NCBI GenBank assembly: GCA_016709845.1
Contig: JADJMA010000025.1
Location: 1 to 64,000, forward strand
DNA from: Flammeovirgaceae bacterium
GTDB lineage: Bacteria > Bacteroidota > Bacteroidia > Cytophagales > Cyclobacteriaceae
DNA: 64,000 nt
Direction: 5' to 3'
Shown: positions 18,659-28,500 of the stretch, piece by piece
How positions within the stretch are numbered: position 1 is the stretch's first letter
How the letters are laid out: every line of letters starts with the position of its first letter
Notes under the pieces: model-generated
What the model was told of the DNA's origin: nothing
Databases searched by the model: none
Seen by the model: only the letters and a program-made list of their open reading frames with translations
Position numbers and translations under genes: made by a program

Positions 18659-21019
18659 ATGGTGTTCCCTTCAGAGTTTGAGCAGAAACTGGGATTTGAT
18701 CAGATTCGTCATCGACTGAAGAACTATTGTCTTAGTCCGCTGGGTTTCCGCCAGGTGGATGAAATGGGTTTCTCTTCAAATTTTGAAATCATTTTAACCC
18801 AACTAAGGCAAAATCTGGAGTTTAAAAATATTCTTGAAAAGGACGAAGAATTTCCTTCCACCCATTACATCGATCCTACCCAATATTTTAAAACAGCGGC
18901 TATCGAAGATAGCTTTTTAGAGCAGGAGGCTTTTTATGAAATACTCCGGTCCTTACAAACTATTGTAGCCTGTAAGAAATTTCTTCAGTCCAATCCTGAG
19001 GAATATCCTGAATTGGTGAAGTTAACTCAATCCGTTGCAGTTTCTTCTGATTTAGTAGGGTCAATAGAATCCAGGTTTGATGAACGAGGTCATGTGCGCG
19101 ATAATGCCAGTCCTGAATTAGGAAGAATTCGAAAGCGTATTCGCGATGAGCAATCACGGGTTAAACATTTAATTGATCAGCTTTTTAGGCAGGCGGTTGG
19201 TAATGGCTGGGTACCAGAAGGTATTTCCACTACCATACGAGATGGGCGCCTGGTGATACCCGTTCTTGCTGAGCATAAGAGAAAAATTTCAGGATTTATT
19301 GTGGACGAATCGGCCACAGGTCAAACGGTTTATCTTGAGCCTGCACAAGCGCTTGAAGCAAACAACGAAATTCGAGACTTAATTCATGCCGAGCGTAGAG
19401 AAATTATAAAAATACTTCGTGAACTAACTACGTTGATCAGGAAAAATCTGCCTGAGCTAAAGGATGCTTATTATTTTCTTGCCCTTATCGATTTTACACG
19501 AGCCAAAGCAAAATTTTCACGTGATATCGGAGCGGAACTTCCGCGGCTTTCCCATGGTCCAGATTTAAATTGGATGCACGCCAGGCATCCTTTACTCTAC
19601 CTTAGTTTGAAAGGTAAGCGGGAAGTTGTGCCACTTACTATTGACTTGACTATTCAGAAATCTTTTTTATTGGTATCGGGTCCTAATGCGGGTGGAAAAT
19701 CTGTTTGTCTGAAAACGGTAGGACTTATACAATATATGGCGCAGTGTGGGTTGCTTGTACCACTTCATGATAAATCAACCGTTGGCATTTTCAAAAAAAT
19801 ATTTTTAGATATCGGTGATCAGCAATCCATCGAGAACGACTTAAGCACGTACAGTTCACACTTAAAAAATATGGCTTACTTCCTTCGCTATTCTGATGAG
19901 AATACTTTGGTATTATTAGATGAATTGGGAGCGGGCACCGATCCGAATTTTGGAGGAGGTGTAGCGGAGTCGGTATTGCTGGGATTATTAGAACGAAAAG
20001 TTTGGGGTGTAGCTACCACGCATTATTATAATCTAAAAGTTTTTGCCAGCAATCATTCGGGTATTCGAAATGGAGCGATGCAATTTGATACTGAAAAACT
20101 CGAACCCCTATTTCGACTTGACATCGGGAAACCAGGGAGTTCATTTGCACTTGAGATTGCACGAAAGACCGGTTTGCCTACCGAAACTATCCAACGAGCA
20201 GAGGCACTGATAGGAAAGGAATTAACGGGATTAGAATCGTTGATGAAAACGGTAGCCGAAGAAAAACAATTGCTTGAAAATCGAATAAAAGAAATAGCGT
20301 TGCGCGAAAGAAAACTTACTGAGACGCTCGCACAGTATGAAGCCCTTAGCCAGGAATTAAATATTAAAAAGAAAGAGATTATTGAGAAGGCCAAATCGGA
20401 AGCATCTCAATTACTTAAGGAAACGAACCGAGAGATAGAAAAGACAATCCGGCATATTCGAGAAAACAAAGCGGAACGAAAGGAAACAAGGAAAGTTCGG
20501 GATGGTTTACAAGACATGATACAAAAAGTTAAGCCCGAAATCCACGTAAGGACACAAACCGATAAAATTGAAATGGGCGACTATGTTCGATTAATAGGCC
20601 AGGAGGTAAGTGGCAAAGTAATTTCCATAAAGGAGGATGTCGCGTTAGTTCAATTTGGTGATTTGAGATCGCAGGTAAAAATTAAAAAATTAGTTCGAAG
20701 CGATCAGGCAATTTCCAATCCTGCTTTCGCAAGAATCAAAACAACCGGACTTGATATTTCCCGGAAACAATCCCTGTTTGTGAATACACTAGACATCCGC
20801 GGCAAGCGGGTAGAAGAGGTGAATTCTGCGTTGGACCAGTTTTTAGATGATGCGATTTTACTGGGCCATGCACAAATAAAAATATTACATGGAAAAGGAG
20901 AAGGTGTATTACGTAAAGTTATACGTGAGCGATTAAAAGGCAACAAAGCCATTGCTTCTGTGGCCGATGAACATGTAGAGCGTGGAGGAGATGGAATAAC
21001 CGTAGTAATCTTAAAATAA
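18659..21019 (+). CDS. mutS2: Endonuclease MutS2
   Basis: 786 residues, intact, the longest unbroken gene of the window. N-terminal core, then the MutS ATPase domain with Walker A GPNAGGKS (about residue 341), Walker B LVLLDELGAGTD (about 419) and the TTHYYNLK switch segment; a long coiled-coil arm (about 515-630); and a C-terminal Smr nuclease domain with LDIRGKRVEE and ILHGKGEGVLR. MutS2 acts on branched DNA to limit recombination and, in some bacteria, on collided ribosomes. Directly follows DUF4296 and is closed by a hairpin terminator. Confidence 0.96.
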   Translation: MVFPSEFEQKLGFDQIRHRLKNYCLSPLGFRQVDEMGFSSNFEIILTQLRQNLEFKNILEKDEEFPSTHYIDPTQYFKTAAIEDSFLEQEAFYEILRSLQTIVACKKFLQSNPEEYPELVKLTQSVAVSSDLVGSIESRFDERGHVRDNASPELGRIRKRIRDEQSRVKHLIDQLFRQAVGNGWVPEGISTTIRDGRLVIPVLAEHKRKISGFIVDESATGQTVYLEPAQALEANNEIRDLIHAERREIIKILRELTTLIRKNLPELKDAYYFLALIDFTRAKAKFSRDIGAELPRLSHGPDLNWMHARHPLLYLSLKGKREVVPLTIDLTIQKSFLLVSGPNAGGKSVCLKTVGLIQYMAQCGLLVPLHDKSTVGIFKKIFLDIGDQQSIENDLSTYSSHLKNMAYFLRYSDENTLVLLDELGAGTDPNFGGGVAESVLLGLLERKVWGVATTHYYNLKVFASNHSGIRNGAMQFDTEKLEPLFRLDIGKPGSSFALEIARKTGLPTETIQRAEALIGKELTGLESLMKTVAEEKQLLENRIKEIALRERKLTETLAQYEALSQELNIKKKEIIEKAKSEASQLLKETNREIEKTIRHIRENKAERKETRKVRDGLQDMIQKVKPEIHVRTQTDKIEMGDYVRLIGQEVSGKVISIKEDVALVQFGDLRSQVKIKKLVRSDQAISNPAFARIKTTGLDISRKQSLFVNTLDIRGKRVEEVNSALDQFLDDAILLGHAQIKILHGKGEGVLRKVIRERLKGNKAIASVADEHVERGGDGITVVILK

Positions 21020-21022
21020 AAA

Positions 21023-21047
21023 AACCTGCCCCGAAAGAGCAGGTTTT
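21023..21047 (+). terminator. Terminator after mutS2
   Basis: Stem AACCTGC (21023-21029) with GCAGGTT (21039-21045), nine-base loop and T-rich tail. The A-run before the stem lets it also work on the minus strand for the convergent lipoprotein gene. Confidence 0.8.
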
Positions 21048-21069
21048 CCTTATTCATTTTCTAATTTTC

Positions 21070-21534
21070 TTAGAGCGTAAAAGTATAAACCCAGGCTCCC
21101 TTTACCTGGCTTGTTCTTGAGTATCCATTTCCATTAAAACTAAAGGAGATCGAAAGCGTAGATTCTGTAACCGTGTATGTCATAGACAATTCATCAGGCG
21201 TCCCCTTATCCCGAATTATAATTGTTTCCGGAGAAGAACCAAAATCCCACTTCCCACTGGCCGGCCAAGGGCTTGTGCTTGGTCTCCCTGAAGTTGAATA
21301 GGTAAAGGGTGGGGTGCCCTTCGTTCCGGATAAAGTCAATTGGAAACCTGTGTAGTCAGCAGTTTTGTCACTTCCGTCAAAGGTTGCCGTATTAATTTTC
21401 CAGACATGGTTTAGCTTATCAAATTGAACATCGGCTACTGTCTCAGGATCATCGTTATTGTTCTTGCATCCCGTATAGGTAAGCATAGAAACGGAGATGA
21501 GTAGAAGAGGGAGTATTCGCAGTACTTTCATCAT
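21070..21534 (-). CDS. Small lipoprotein of unknown function
   Basis: 154 residues, intact. Signal peptide with lipobox MLTYTGC (cysteine at 22) followed by an acidic stretch (NNNDDPE) resembling the Bacteroidota lipoprotein export signal that carries proteins to the cell surface. The rest is beta-rich: LNHVWKINTATFDGSD, GFQLTLSG, and TYTVTESTLSISFSF. The order resembles small lipocalin-like lipoproteins of the phylum, but I do not assign a family. Its ATG lies at 21534, with possible alternative at the next codon. Confidence 0.7.
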   Translation of the reverse strand: MMKVLRILPLLLISVSMLTYTGCKNNNDDPETVADVQFDKLNHVWKINTATFDGSDKTADYTGFQLTLSGTKGTPPFTYSTSGRPSTSPWPASGKWDFGSSPETIIIRDKGTPDELSMTYTVTESTLSISFSFNGNGYSRTSQVKGAWVYTFTL

Positions 21535-21636
21535 AAATTTGATTAAAAATCATCTTAAACTTAATAAAAACCGGAATCTAAAAAAAATAGACTCCTTAGG
21601 ATCTGTAAATTTCAGGTTAATGGGTTCCGCAAACTC

Positions 21637-22262
21637 TTAGTAACCCTTCTTAAAATCCAAAATATCAATTTTGTGAGCTGTAGCCGGATATTCATGCTCC
21701 TGATTTGATGCTATTAGGAGTAACGTAGTACCCATAACCTGTTCGCGGTGCTTTTGATACCATTCAATAGACTTTTTGTCGAGGTTGGTGGTGGGTTCAT
21801 CTAAAAAAAGAGCATCCGTTTCCGCGTAAAAGGCCAACCCCAGTTTAAGCCTTTGCCGCATGCCGGAAGAAAAATTAGAAATCATTTTATTCCGGGCGTG
21901 CGATAATTCAATATGATCCATTAAATCAGCTAACGAAAAGTTATTTCGTATTTTTTAAATCTAAAATGAAACCGAATCATTTCCTCGAGGGTAAACTCAT
22001 CAATCAAATCCATGTAAGGCGTAGAGACTGAAATGTGCTTATAAACTTCTTCGTTTGGGATTTTGTGATGGTCATTTTCGTAGGTAATTAAACCCAAACT
22101 GGGTAACATTTGACCCCATAAAATTTGGAGCAAGGTAGATTTTCCAGATCCGTTGGGTCCTACAATCGCGTATGAATTGCCGGGTATAAACTGATACGTG
22201 AGGTCTTTAAAAATCCATTCGCGATTAAATCGCTTGCTGAGATTTTTAACTGTTATCTTCAT
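21637..22262 (-). CDS. ABC transporter ATP-binding protein, one frameshift
   Basis: About 208 residues in total. Walker A VGPNGSGKST (residues 34-43) in the first piece; a frame change in a TTTT run near 21947 (KKYEITF to SLADLMDHIEL); then the signature region NFSSGMRQRLKLGLAFY, where FSSGM replaces the usual LSGGQ, and Walker B ALFLDEPTTNLD. No permease gene is adjacent. Start overlaps the lpxA stop (22259-22262 ATGA), so it is translated as the last gene of the lipid A operon. A role in envelope lipid or LPS handling is inference from that position alone. Confidence 0.85.
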
Positions 22263-23059
22263 TCAAAAGCGCCCGCGTTAGCTGAGAACCCCTTCATCAC
22301 TCCGCGTTCGCTGCTACGAATAAAGGAAACGATGTATTCTCTTTCTTCACTTTGATCCAACTCTTTTTCAACCAGATCCAAGGCTTTGGAATTGTTTAAT
22401 CCCTTTAAAAAGATGTAGCGGTATATCTCTTGAATTTCGTTTATTTTTTCTGGCGTAAATCCACGTCTACGCAAACCCACAGCATTAACGCCAGCATAGG
22501 TAAGAGGCTCGCGGGCAGCTTTCGTAAAAGGCGGCACATCTTTTCTCACTAATGAACCTCCTGAAATCATGACATGCGAACCTACTTTTACAAATTGATG
22601 AATAGCGCTCGCACCACCAATAATGGCCCAGTCTTCAATGGTAACATGACCGGCAAGTTGAACCGTGTTTGCAAAAATGCAGTTATTACCCACGATGCAA
22701 TCATGCGCCACATGTACATAGGCCATAAGCAGGCAATTTTTCCCAACTTCCGTACGAAATTTGTCGCTCGTACCTCTACTAATAGTTACGCATTCTCTTA
22801 TTACTGTATTATCTCCAATAAACGTTTCGGTACGTTCGCCAGCAAACTTTAGGTCTTGGGGTATGGATGAAACAGAAGCCCCAGGATAAACTTTCACATT
22901 GGTGCCAAGTCGTGCACCTTCCCAAATAACTGCGTTTGGTCCAATCCAACTATTATCACCTATTTCAACATCAGCCCGTATGGTGGCAAAGGGCTCGATA
23001 ACTACATTATTGCCAATTTTCGCCTCTGGGTGAACGTTGGCTAGCGGATGATAACTCAT
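22259..23059 (-). CDS. lpxA: UDP-N-acetylglucosamine O-acyltransferase
   Basis: First step of lipid A synthesis, transferring a 3-hydroxyacyl chain from ACP to UDP-GlcNAc. 266 residues, intact. Left-handed beta-helix hexapeptide repeats fill residues 1-190 (for example VIEPFATIRADVEIGDNSWI), with the catalytic histidine in MAYVHVAHDCIVGNN and the C-terminal helical part VGLRRRGFTPEKINEIQEIY. Both ends overlap their neighbours by four bases (lpxC/fabZ upstream, ABC ATPase downstream), showing tight coupling. Confidence 0.96.
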   Translation of the reverse strand: MSYHPLANVHPEAKIGNNVVIEPFATIRADVEIGDNSWIGPNAVIWEGARLGTNVKVYPGASVSSIPQDLKFAGERTETFIGDNTVIRECVTISRGTSDKFRTEVGKNCLLMAYVHVAHDCIVGNNCIFANTVQLAGHVTIEDWAIIGGASAIHQFVKVGSHVMISGGSLVRKDVPPFTKAAREPLTYAGVNAVGLRRRGFTPEKINEIQEIYRYIFLKGLNNSKALDLVEKELDQSEEREYIVSFIRSSERGVMKGFSANAGAFE

Positions 23060-24456
23060 GAATCTTTACGGACAATACTTGCAGTCATAGAACCTTCACA
23101 CACGAGACTATTGCCAACATAAGCTCTTCCGTACATCTTCGCGATTCCTCTTTTAATAGGTGCGATTAGATCGCATTGAATAACAAGTGTATCACCAGGC
23201 AGAACCATTTTTCTAAATCTGAAATTCTCGATACCTAAAAAGTATGTCCAGTAATTTTCAGGATCGGGTACGGTATTTAATACCAGGATACCTCCCGTTT
23301 GAACCATAGCTTCCACTTGCATAACACCTGGCATTACCGGATTTCCTGGAAAATGACCTTGAAAGTAAGGCTCGTTATAGGTTACATTTTTTACACAGGC
23401 TACCGTTTCGCTATCCAGATAAATTACTTTGTCAATAAGCAGGAAAGGATAGCGATGTGGCAACGTGCCTGTGATCTTATTAATATCCATCACCGGAGGA
23501 AGGCTTGGATTGTATTTTGGACTGCCTTTTTTGTCATCCTCCTGCATTAGTTTCTTCAACTTCCGTGCAAAAGCGACATTAGCTGCATGCCCTGGACGGG
23601 CTGCAAGTATTTGTGCTTTTAACGGACGGCCCGCCAAGGCAAGGTCACCAATAATATCTAACAGTTTGTGGCGTGCAGGCTCATTGTTGTAGCGAAGCTC
23701 AATATTATTTAAGATGCCCTCCTTCTTTACTTCAACTTTTGGTTTGCCAAGCATTTTGGCAATGTTCTCCAGTTCATGCGGTTCAACAACCCGATCAACA
23801 ATAACAATGGCGTTATTCAGATCTCCTCCTTTAATCAGGTTATTCTTGTACAGCATTTCAAGCTCATGCAGAAAACAGAAGGTCCGACAAGAGGCTATTT
23901 CCTTTTCGAATTGGCGAATGTTAGTGATTGATGCATGCTGACTTCCCAATACAGGCGAGTTGTAGTCGATCATTACTGTAACCCGGTAATCATCTAATGG
24001 CAAAGCAGCTATTTCAACATTACGGGCGGCTTCACGGTAAAAAATACTATCCTGTACTTCGAAGAAATCGCGCAAAGCGTTTTGTTCTTCTGCTTCAGCC
24101 TCCTTTAATATATTAACAAATTGGATAGAACTTCCATCCATGATTGGTGCTTCGGGGCCATCTAATTGAATAAGTACATTGTCAATTTCAAGGCCTACCA
24201 ATGCTGCCAGGGTATGTTCAATGGTACTTACGCGCGCGCCACTTTGCTCAATGGTAGTACCTCGGGATACGTCAACTACACGATCACAATCGGCATCAAT
24301 AATAGGTGAGCCCGGTAAGTCAATTCGTTGAAATTTTATTCCCTGGTTAGGCTTGGCCGGCAGAAAGGTCATATTGGTTTGCACACCTGTATGCAGCCCA
24401 ACCCCCGAAAGGGTTACCGACTTCTTTATGGTTTGTTGCTTGTGGTTTAACCTCAT
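23056..24456 (-). CDS. lpxC/fabZ: Bifunctional UDP-3-O-acyl-GlcNAc deacetylase / 3-hydroxyacyl-ACP dehydratase
   Basis: 466 residues, intact. Residues 1-310 are LpxC, the committed zinc-dependent deacetylase of lipid A synthesis: TLSGVGLHTG, STIEHTLAALVGLEIDN, the metal-site RHKLLDIIGDLALAGRP and PGHAANVAFARKL. Residues about 325-466 are FabZ: LPHRYPFLLIDKVI and the active-site histidine in GHFPGNPVMPGVMQVEAMVQ. This fusion is characteristic of Bacteroidota and links 3-hydroxyacyl-ACP use in lipid A with fatty acid elongation. It overlaps lpxA by four bases and follows lpxD by 59 bases. Confidence 0.97.
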   Translation of the reverse strand: MRLNHKQQTIKKSVTLSGVGLHTGVQTNMTFLPAKPNQGIKFQRIDLPGSPIIDADCDRVVDVSRGTTIEQSGARVSTIEHTLAALVGLEIDNVLIQLDGPEAPIMDGSSIQFVNILKEAEAEEQNALRDFFEVQDSIFYREAARNVEIAALPLDDYRVTVMIDYNSPVLGSQHASITNIRQFEKEIASCRTFCFLHELEMLYKNNLIKGGDLNNAIVIVDRVVEPHELENIAKMLGKPKVEVKKEGILNNIELRYNNEPARHKLLDIIGDLALAGRPLKAQILAARPGHAANVAFARKLKKLMQEDDKKGSPKYNPSLPPVMDINKITGTLPHRYPFLLIDKVIYLDSETVACVKNVTYNEPYFQGHFPGNPVMPGVMQVEAMVQTGGILVLNTVPDPENYWTYFLGIENFRFRKMVLPGDTLVIQCDLIAPIKRGIAKMYGRAYVGNSLVCEGSMTASIVRKDS

Positions 24457-24515
24457 AGGTAAAAGTGGGCAAATTTAACCTCTTAAGCCCCCATTACCAA
24501 ACCGAAACCCTCTTG

Positions 24516-25586
24516 TTATTGGCCTCGGACGCTAGAACTTTCGATAGGTTGTATGGCTGCGATTCTTTTTTCGAGTTGCTGCAGACGGTCGTTTAGTTCC
24601 GGTAACCGCTTGAAAAGGGCATAAGAACGGAAGTACGGTTTTAACTCAAAGGAGGGTGTACCATTTATTTGAAGACCTTCTTCTTTTACCGATTTCAGAA
24701 TTCCCGATTGTGCACCAATTTTGGTCCGATTGGCAATCTCTATATGGCCGACTACACCAACCTGCCCGGCAATCACAACGTTTTCGCCAACTTTGGTTGA
24801 TCCGGAAATACCGGTTTGGGCTGCAATGACAGTGTTTTTACCAATTTCAACATTATGCGCGATCTGGATAAGATTATCCAGTTTAACGCCTTTGCGGATA
24901 ATGGTAAAATCGCCAAACATAGTTGCACAATCAATCACCGTATTGGCACCAACAGTAACCTGATCTTCGATAAGAACATGACCCAGTTGAGGAATGGTTT
25001 TGTAGGAACCATCCTCTTGCGGTGCAAATCCAAATCCATCGCTACCAATAACAGCACCTGCATGGAGTACACATTGATTGCCAATGCTGGTGCCTGCATA
25101 AATTTTTACGTTGGGATATAGGATGGTGTCATTACCGATAACGGCATTATCACCAATAAATACATGTGCGTAAATCTTTACGTTGTTACCAATTTTTACA
25201 TTGTTCCCGACATACGAGAACGCACCTCTATAAATATTTTGGCCTTCAACTGTATTTTGACCTATGTAGGAGGGCTGTTCAACGCCTACCTTTTGAAAGG
25301 TGATGAGTTTATGGTATTCTTCTAAAAGTGCTGTAAAACTTGAGTAGGGATCATCCACCAAAATAAGCGTGGAAGAAATTTCTTTTTTTGCATGAAAGTC
25401 TTTCTTTACAATAACAGCACTTGCTTGCGTGGTATAAATAAAATGTTCGTATTTAGGATTGGAGAGAAAAGCGATTTGACCTTTTCTGGCATCTTGAATT
25501 TTGGCCAGCATATTAATTTTTCCGGCTCCGTCACCTTTCACTTCTCCGGAAAGCATGGCAGCGATTTGAGCGATGCTAAACTCCAT
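24516..25586 (-). CDS. lpxD: UDP-3-O-acylglucosamine N-acyltransferase
   Basis: Third lipid A step, N-acylating UDP-3-O-acyl-glucosamine. 356 residues, intact. N-terminal uridine-binding domain (MEFSIAQIAAMLSGEVKGDG, then ARKGQIAFLSNPKYEHF), central hexapeptide-repeat beta-helix, the histidine-bearing segments GFGFAPQEDG and LIQIAHNVEIGKNTVIAAQ, and a C-terminal helix with SYALFKRLPELNDRLQQLE. First gene of the lpxD, lpxC/fabZ, lpxA, ABC operon on the minus strand. Confidence 0.96.
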   Translation of the reverse strand: MEFSIAQIAAMLSGEVKGDGAGKINMLAKIQDARKGQIAFLSNPKYEHFIYTTQASAVIVKKDFHAKKEISSTLILVDDPYSSFTALLEEYHKLITFQKVGVEQPSYIGQNTVEGQNIYRGAFSYVGNNVKIGNNVKIYAHVFIGDNAVIGNDTILYPNVKIYAGTSIGNQCVLHAGAVIGSDGFGFAPQEDGSYKTIPQLGHVLIEDQVTVGANTVIDCATMFGDFTIIRKGVKLDNLIQIAHNVEIGKNTVIAAQTGISGSTKVGENVVIAGQVGVVGHIEIANRTKIGAQSGILKSVKEEGLQINGTPSFELKPYFRSYALFKRLPELNDRLQQLEKRIAAIQPIESSSVRGQ

Positions 25587-25641
25587 AGATTTTGGTTACT
25601 TTAAAATTGAATGACAAGTTGAATTTTATAAAACTGAGCCT

Positions 25642-26622
25642 TTACAAAGATACATTTTTAGGCCAGCATAAATAGTTTTTCTCCACGATTTTGCTAATGG
25701 CCTTGATGCTGGGTAAGTCTGAAGCATGAGCGATATCTAAAACTTCGCCCTTCTTCGTAATAATGTTAATCGACTTACCACCCGAAACATAGGCTTCATT
25801 ACTTACTGTTCCATACGAGTACAAGTAGTTGGTATCTTTTCTTAGAATACCATACGTTATGAATCTCGTGTCTCACATTTTCTACCATACTTTTTTTAAT
25901 CGGATCTGCAGAGAGAACAACCTGAAATAATTCTCGCTGCAGTAGCCGGTTGCATAATCCTGAAAGAATTGCATCACTATGATTTTTCCAAATCTTTACC
26001 GCCCCCCAAATGTCGTTATCATCCATCTGGCCAAACAGATCAAGGAGGTCGGGGTTTTCATTGAAGTCAGTTAATTTCATATCCTTTATCAAGAAAACTT
26101 TTAGTGCATCGGTGGCCTGAAGATTTTCTCCGGCTTTCAACAGGTATTGTGCACGTCTGATTATGTTTACCATCATTCGCTCCGCACTTAATGCGGTTTT
26201 ATGTAGATACACTTGCCAATACATAAGCCTTCGCGAATGCAAGAAATTTTCTATGCTATAGATTCCCTTTTCCTCGACCACTAATTCATCCTGATGTACG
26301 TGAAGCATGGCGATGATCCGATCCACGCCAATGTTTCCTTCTAAAACTCCAGTAAAGAAGCTATCTCTTTTCAGGTAGTCCAGCCGATCGATGTCTAACT
26401 GACTACTAATTAATTGATGAAAGAACTTACGAGAATAACTATTTCTAAAAATTTGCAAAGCCAATGTTAACGCTCCATGAAACTGTGTGTTAAGTTGCTT
26501 CATAAAGAGATAGGAGAGGCTCTCATGTTTAACCTCTTTAAGGAGCGTTTGCTCCAGGGCATGCGATAACGGACCATGACCCACGTCATGAAGTAAAATA
26601 GCGATCTGAGCGGCTGATTCGA
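25642..26622 (-). CDS. HD-domain phosphohydrolase, N-terminus missing and one frameshift
   Basis: dGTPase-like HD protein, normally about 400 residues. Only about 326 residues are recognisable, from ESAAQIAILLHDVGHGPLSH, which holds the second histidine and aspartate of the HD site, on through LDIDRLDYLKRDSFFTGV and ALSAERMMVNIIRRAQYLL. A shift near 25862 leads to YGILRKDTNYLYSYGTVSNE and the end. The first HD residues (about 75-80 amino acids, with the metal-binding histidine) are absent: upstream of 26622 the sequence becomes porX coding DNA on the other strand. The frame is technically open to 26656, but that extension is antisense porX. Likely substrate class is nucleotide phosphates. Confidence 0.85.
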
Positions 26623-28043
26623 AACATTTTGATCTTGTGTTCTTAGATGAACACATGCCGGGAGTGTCTGGATTGGAAGCGCTTAGTCAAATTAAGAATA
26701 CAAAGCCCAATCTCCCGGTGGTGATGATCACCAAGAATGAAGAAGAGCAAATTATGGAAGAGGCGATTGGCGCAAAGATTGCCGATTACCTGATTAAGCC
26801 AATTAACCCCAATCAGATTCTTCTATCGATTAAAAAGATTTTGGACAACAAGCGGTTGGTTATTGAAAAAACCAATCTCAGTTATCAGCAGGAATTCAGA
26901 AAAATCAGTATGGCTTTTTTGGATGACATGGATCATGCGCAATGGTCGGATATTTATAAGAAGCTTGTCTTTTGGGAATTACAGATTGAAGAAGCGGATC
27001 GGGAAATGGCTGAAGTTCTTGACATGCAAAAAGTAGAAGCTAACCTGAATTTCTGTCGATTCATAAAGCGTAATTACGAGAATTGGCTAAACAACGCGAA
27101 TGTCGAAAAGCCTTTGTTGTCGCATCAGATAATGCGTAAGTGCGTGTTTCCTGAACTAAAGGCTGGTGAGCCTTGCTTTTTTATTTTAATCGATAATCTG
27201 AGATGGGATCAATGGAAAACTATTGAGCCTATTTTAAGTGAATACTTTAATGTAGATAAGGAAGAATCTTACTATTCTATTCTTCCAACAACAACCGCCT
27301 ACGCGCGCAATGCTATTTTTTCTGGAATGATGCCTTCTGAAATGGCCAAGACACATCCTGATTTATGGGTAGGTGAAGATGAGGACGACTCGAAGAATAA
27401 TTTTGAAGATGATTTTCTGGCAAACAAATTCGTAAGAACAATCTGAATATAAAAGTTTTCGTACAACAAGATTAAAAGAATTGAAGAAGGTCGCGATCTG
27501 GCAGATTCAATCAATAATTTATTTCATAACGATTTAAATGTGATCGTTTACAATTTTGTGGATATGCTCTCGCATGCGCGAACCGATATGGCGATGGTAC
27601 GGGAATTGGCCCCTGACGAGGCCGCGTATCGGTCTATCACCAAATCGTGGTTTGCCCATTCACCTTTGCTTGATATTTTGAGAAAGATCTCGGACAAAAA
27701 GGCAAAGGTTATTATTACTACCGATCACGGAACCATCCGCGTAAAGCGACCTTTTAAAATAATTGGTGACCGAAGTGTAAATTCTAACTTGCGCTACAAG
27801 CAGGGGAAAAATTTAGGATTTGAAGGTGATAAAGTTTTTGAAGCGGCTAAACCCGAGCGGTTCTTTCTGCCTAAGACCAATGTCTCCACCGCCTATGTAT
27901 TTGCTATCGAAGACCAGTTTTTCGCTTATCCGAATAACTACAACTATTATGTGAATTTGTATAAAGACACTTTCCAGCACGGGGGAGTTAGCTTAGAGGA
28001 AATGATCATTCCTTTTATTTTATTATCTTCGAAGAATGCCTGA
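26610..28043 (+). CDS. porX: PorX response regulator with PglZ domain, N-terminus missing, two frameshifts
   Basis: Regulator of the type IX secretion system, made of a CheY-like receiver plus a PglZ alkaline-phosphatase-fold domain. Coding similarity begins at SKHFDLVFLDEHMPGVSGLE, which contains the phosphoacceptor aspartate (LDEHMPG); the first 40-45 residues with the acidic pocket are missing. Next PVVMITKNEEE and DYLIKPINPNQIL complete the receiver. The PglZ part has CFFILIDNLRWDQWK, SILPTTTAYARNAIFSGMMP, VYNFVDMLSHARTD and IITTDHGTIRVKRP, all metal-site motifs. Two cancelling shifts lie near 27436 and 27465. In Porphyromonas gingivalis PorX acts with PorY and an ECF sigma factor. The tsaE start overlaps its stop. 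Confidence 0.9.
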
Positions 28044-28500
28044 AACGTGGACCCGGTTAGCTACCAATGCCATAACCTTGGATCAATTGCCAGGTGCGGC
28101 AAAGGAGTTATTGAAACAGGGTGCGGATTTTACTACGTGGCTTTTTTATGGTGAAATGGGTAGTGGTAAAACAACATTGATAAAATATTTGGTTAAGGAA
28201 CTTGGTTTAAACACCCTGGTAACAAGCCCTACCTTTTCGATCGTAAATGAATATAGTGAGCCGGGTAAGAATTCGGTTTATCACTTTGATCTTTATCGAT
28301 TGAAGAATGATGTGGAGGCTCTGGATATTGGCTTTGACGAATATTTAACATCAGGTAATTTATGTTTGATTGAATGGCCTGAGAAAGTGGAGTCATTACT
28401 TCCCACTCATTTTTTTGGTGTTAAGATTCAACATCTTGATGCTATAAGCAGAGAAATATATTTTCGGAGACATGACGGAAAAGAAACGAACAGGATTTGA
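28036..28500 (+). CDS. tsaE: tRNA threonylcarbamoyladenosine synthesis ATPase TsaE
   Basis: 154 residues, intact. P-loop ATPase required with TsaB, TsaD and TsaC for the t6A modification of tRNAs reading ANN codons. Walker A YGEMGSGKTTLIKYL (about residues 39-53), TSPTFSIVNEY switch and the FHFDLYRL-type block (VYHFDLYRLKN), then LIEWPEKV. ATG at 28036 overlaps the end of porX by eight bases, and its own end overlaps the ald start by 29 bases, so porX, tsaE and ald appear to be one operon. Confidence 0.94.
   Translation: MPETWTRLATNAITLDQLPGAAKELLKQGADFTTWLFYGEMGSGKTTLIKYLVKELGLNTLVTSPTFSIVNEYSEPGKNSVYHFDLYRLKNDVEALDIGFDEYLTSGNLCLIEWPEKVESLLPTHFFGVKIQHLDAISREIYFRRHDGKETNRI

Noticed and set aside
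26637..28043. A stand-alone PglZ protein or toxin-antitoxin/BREX-type component
   Set aside because: The PglZ domain follows a receiver domain with the LDEHMPG phosphorylation motif, the PorX arrangement; no BREX genes are nearby.
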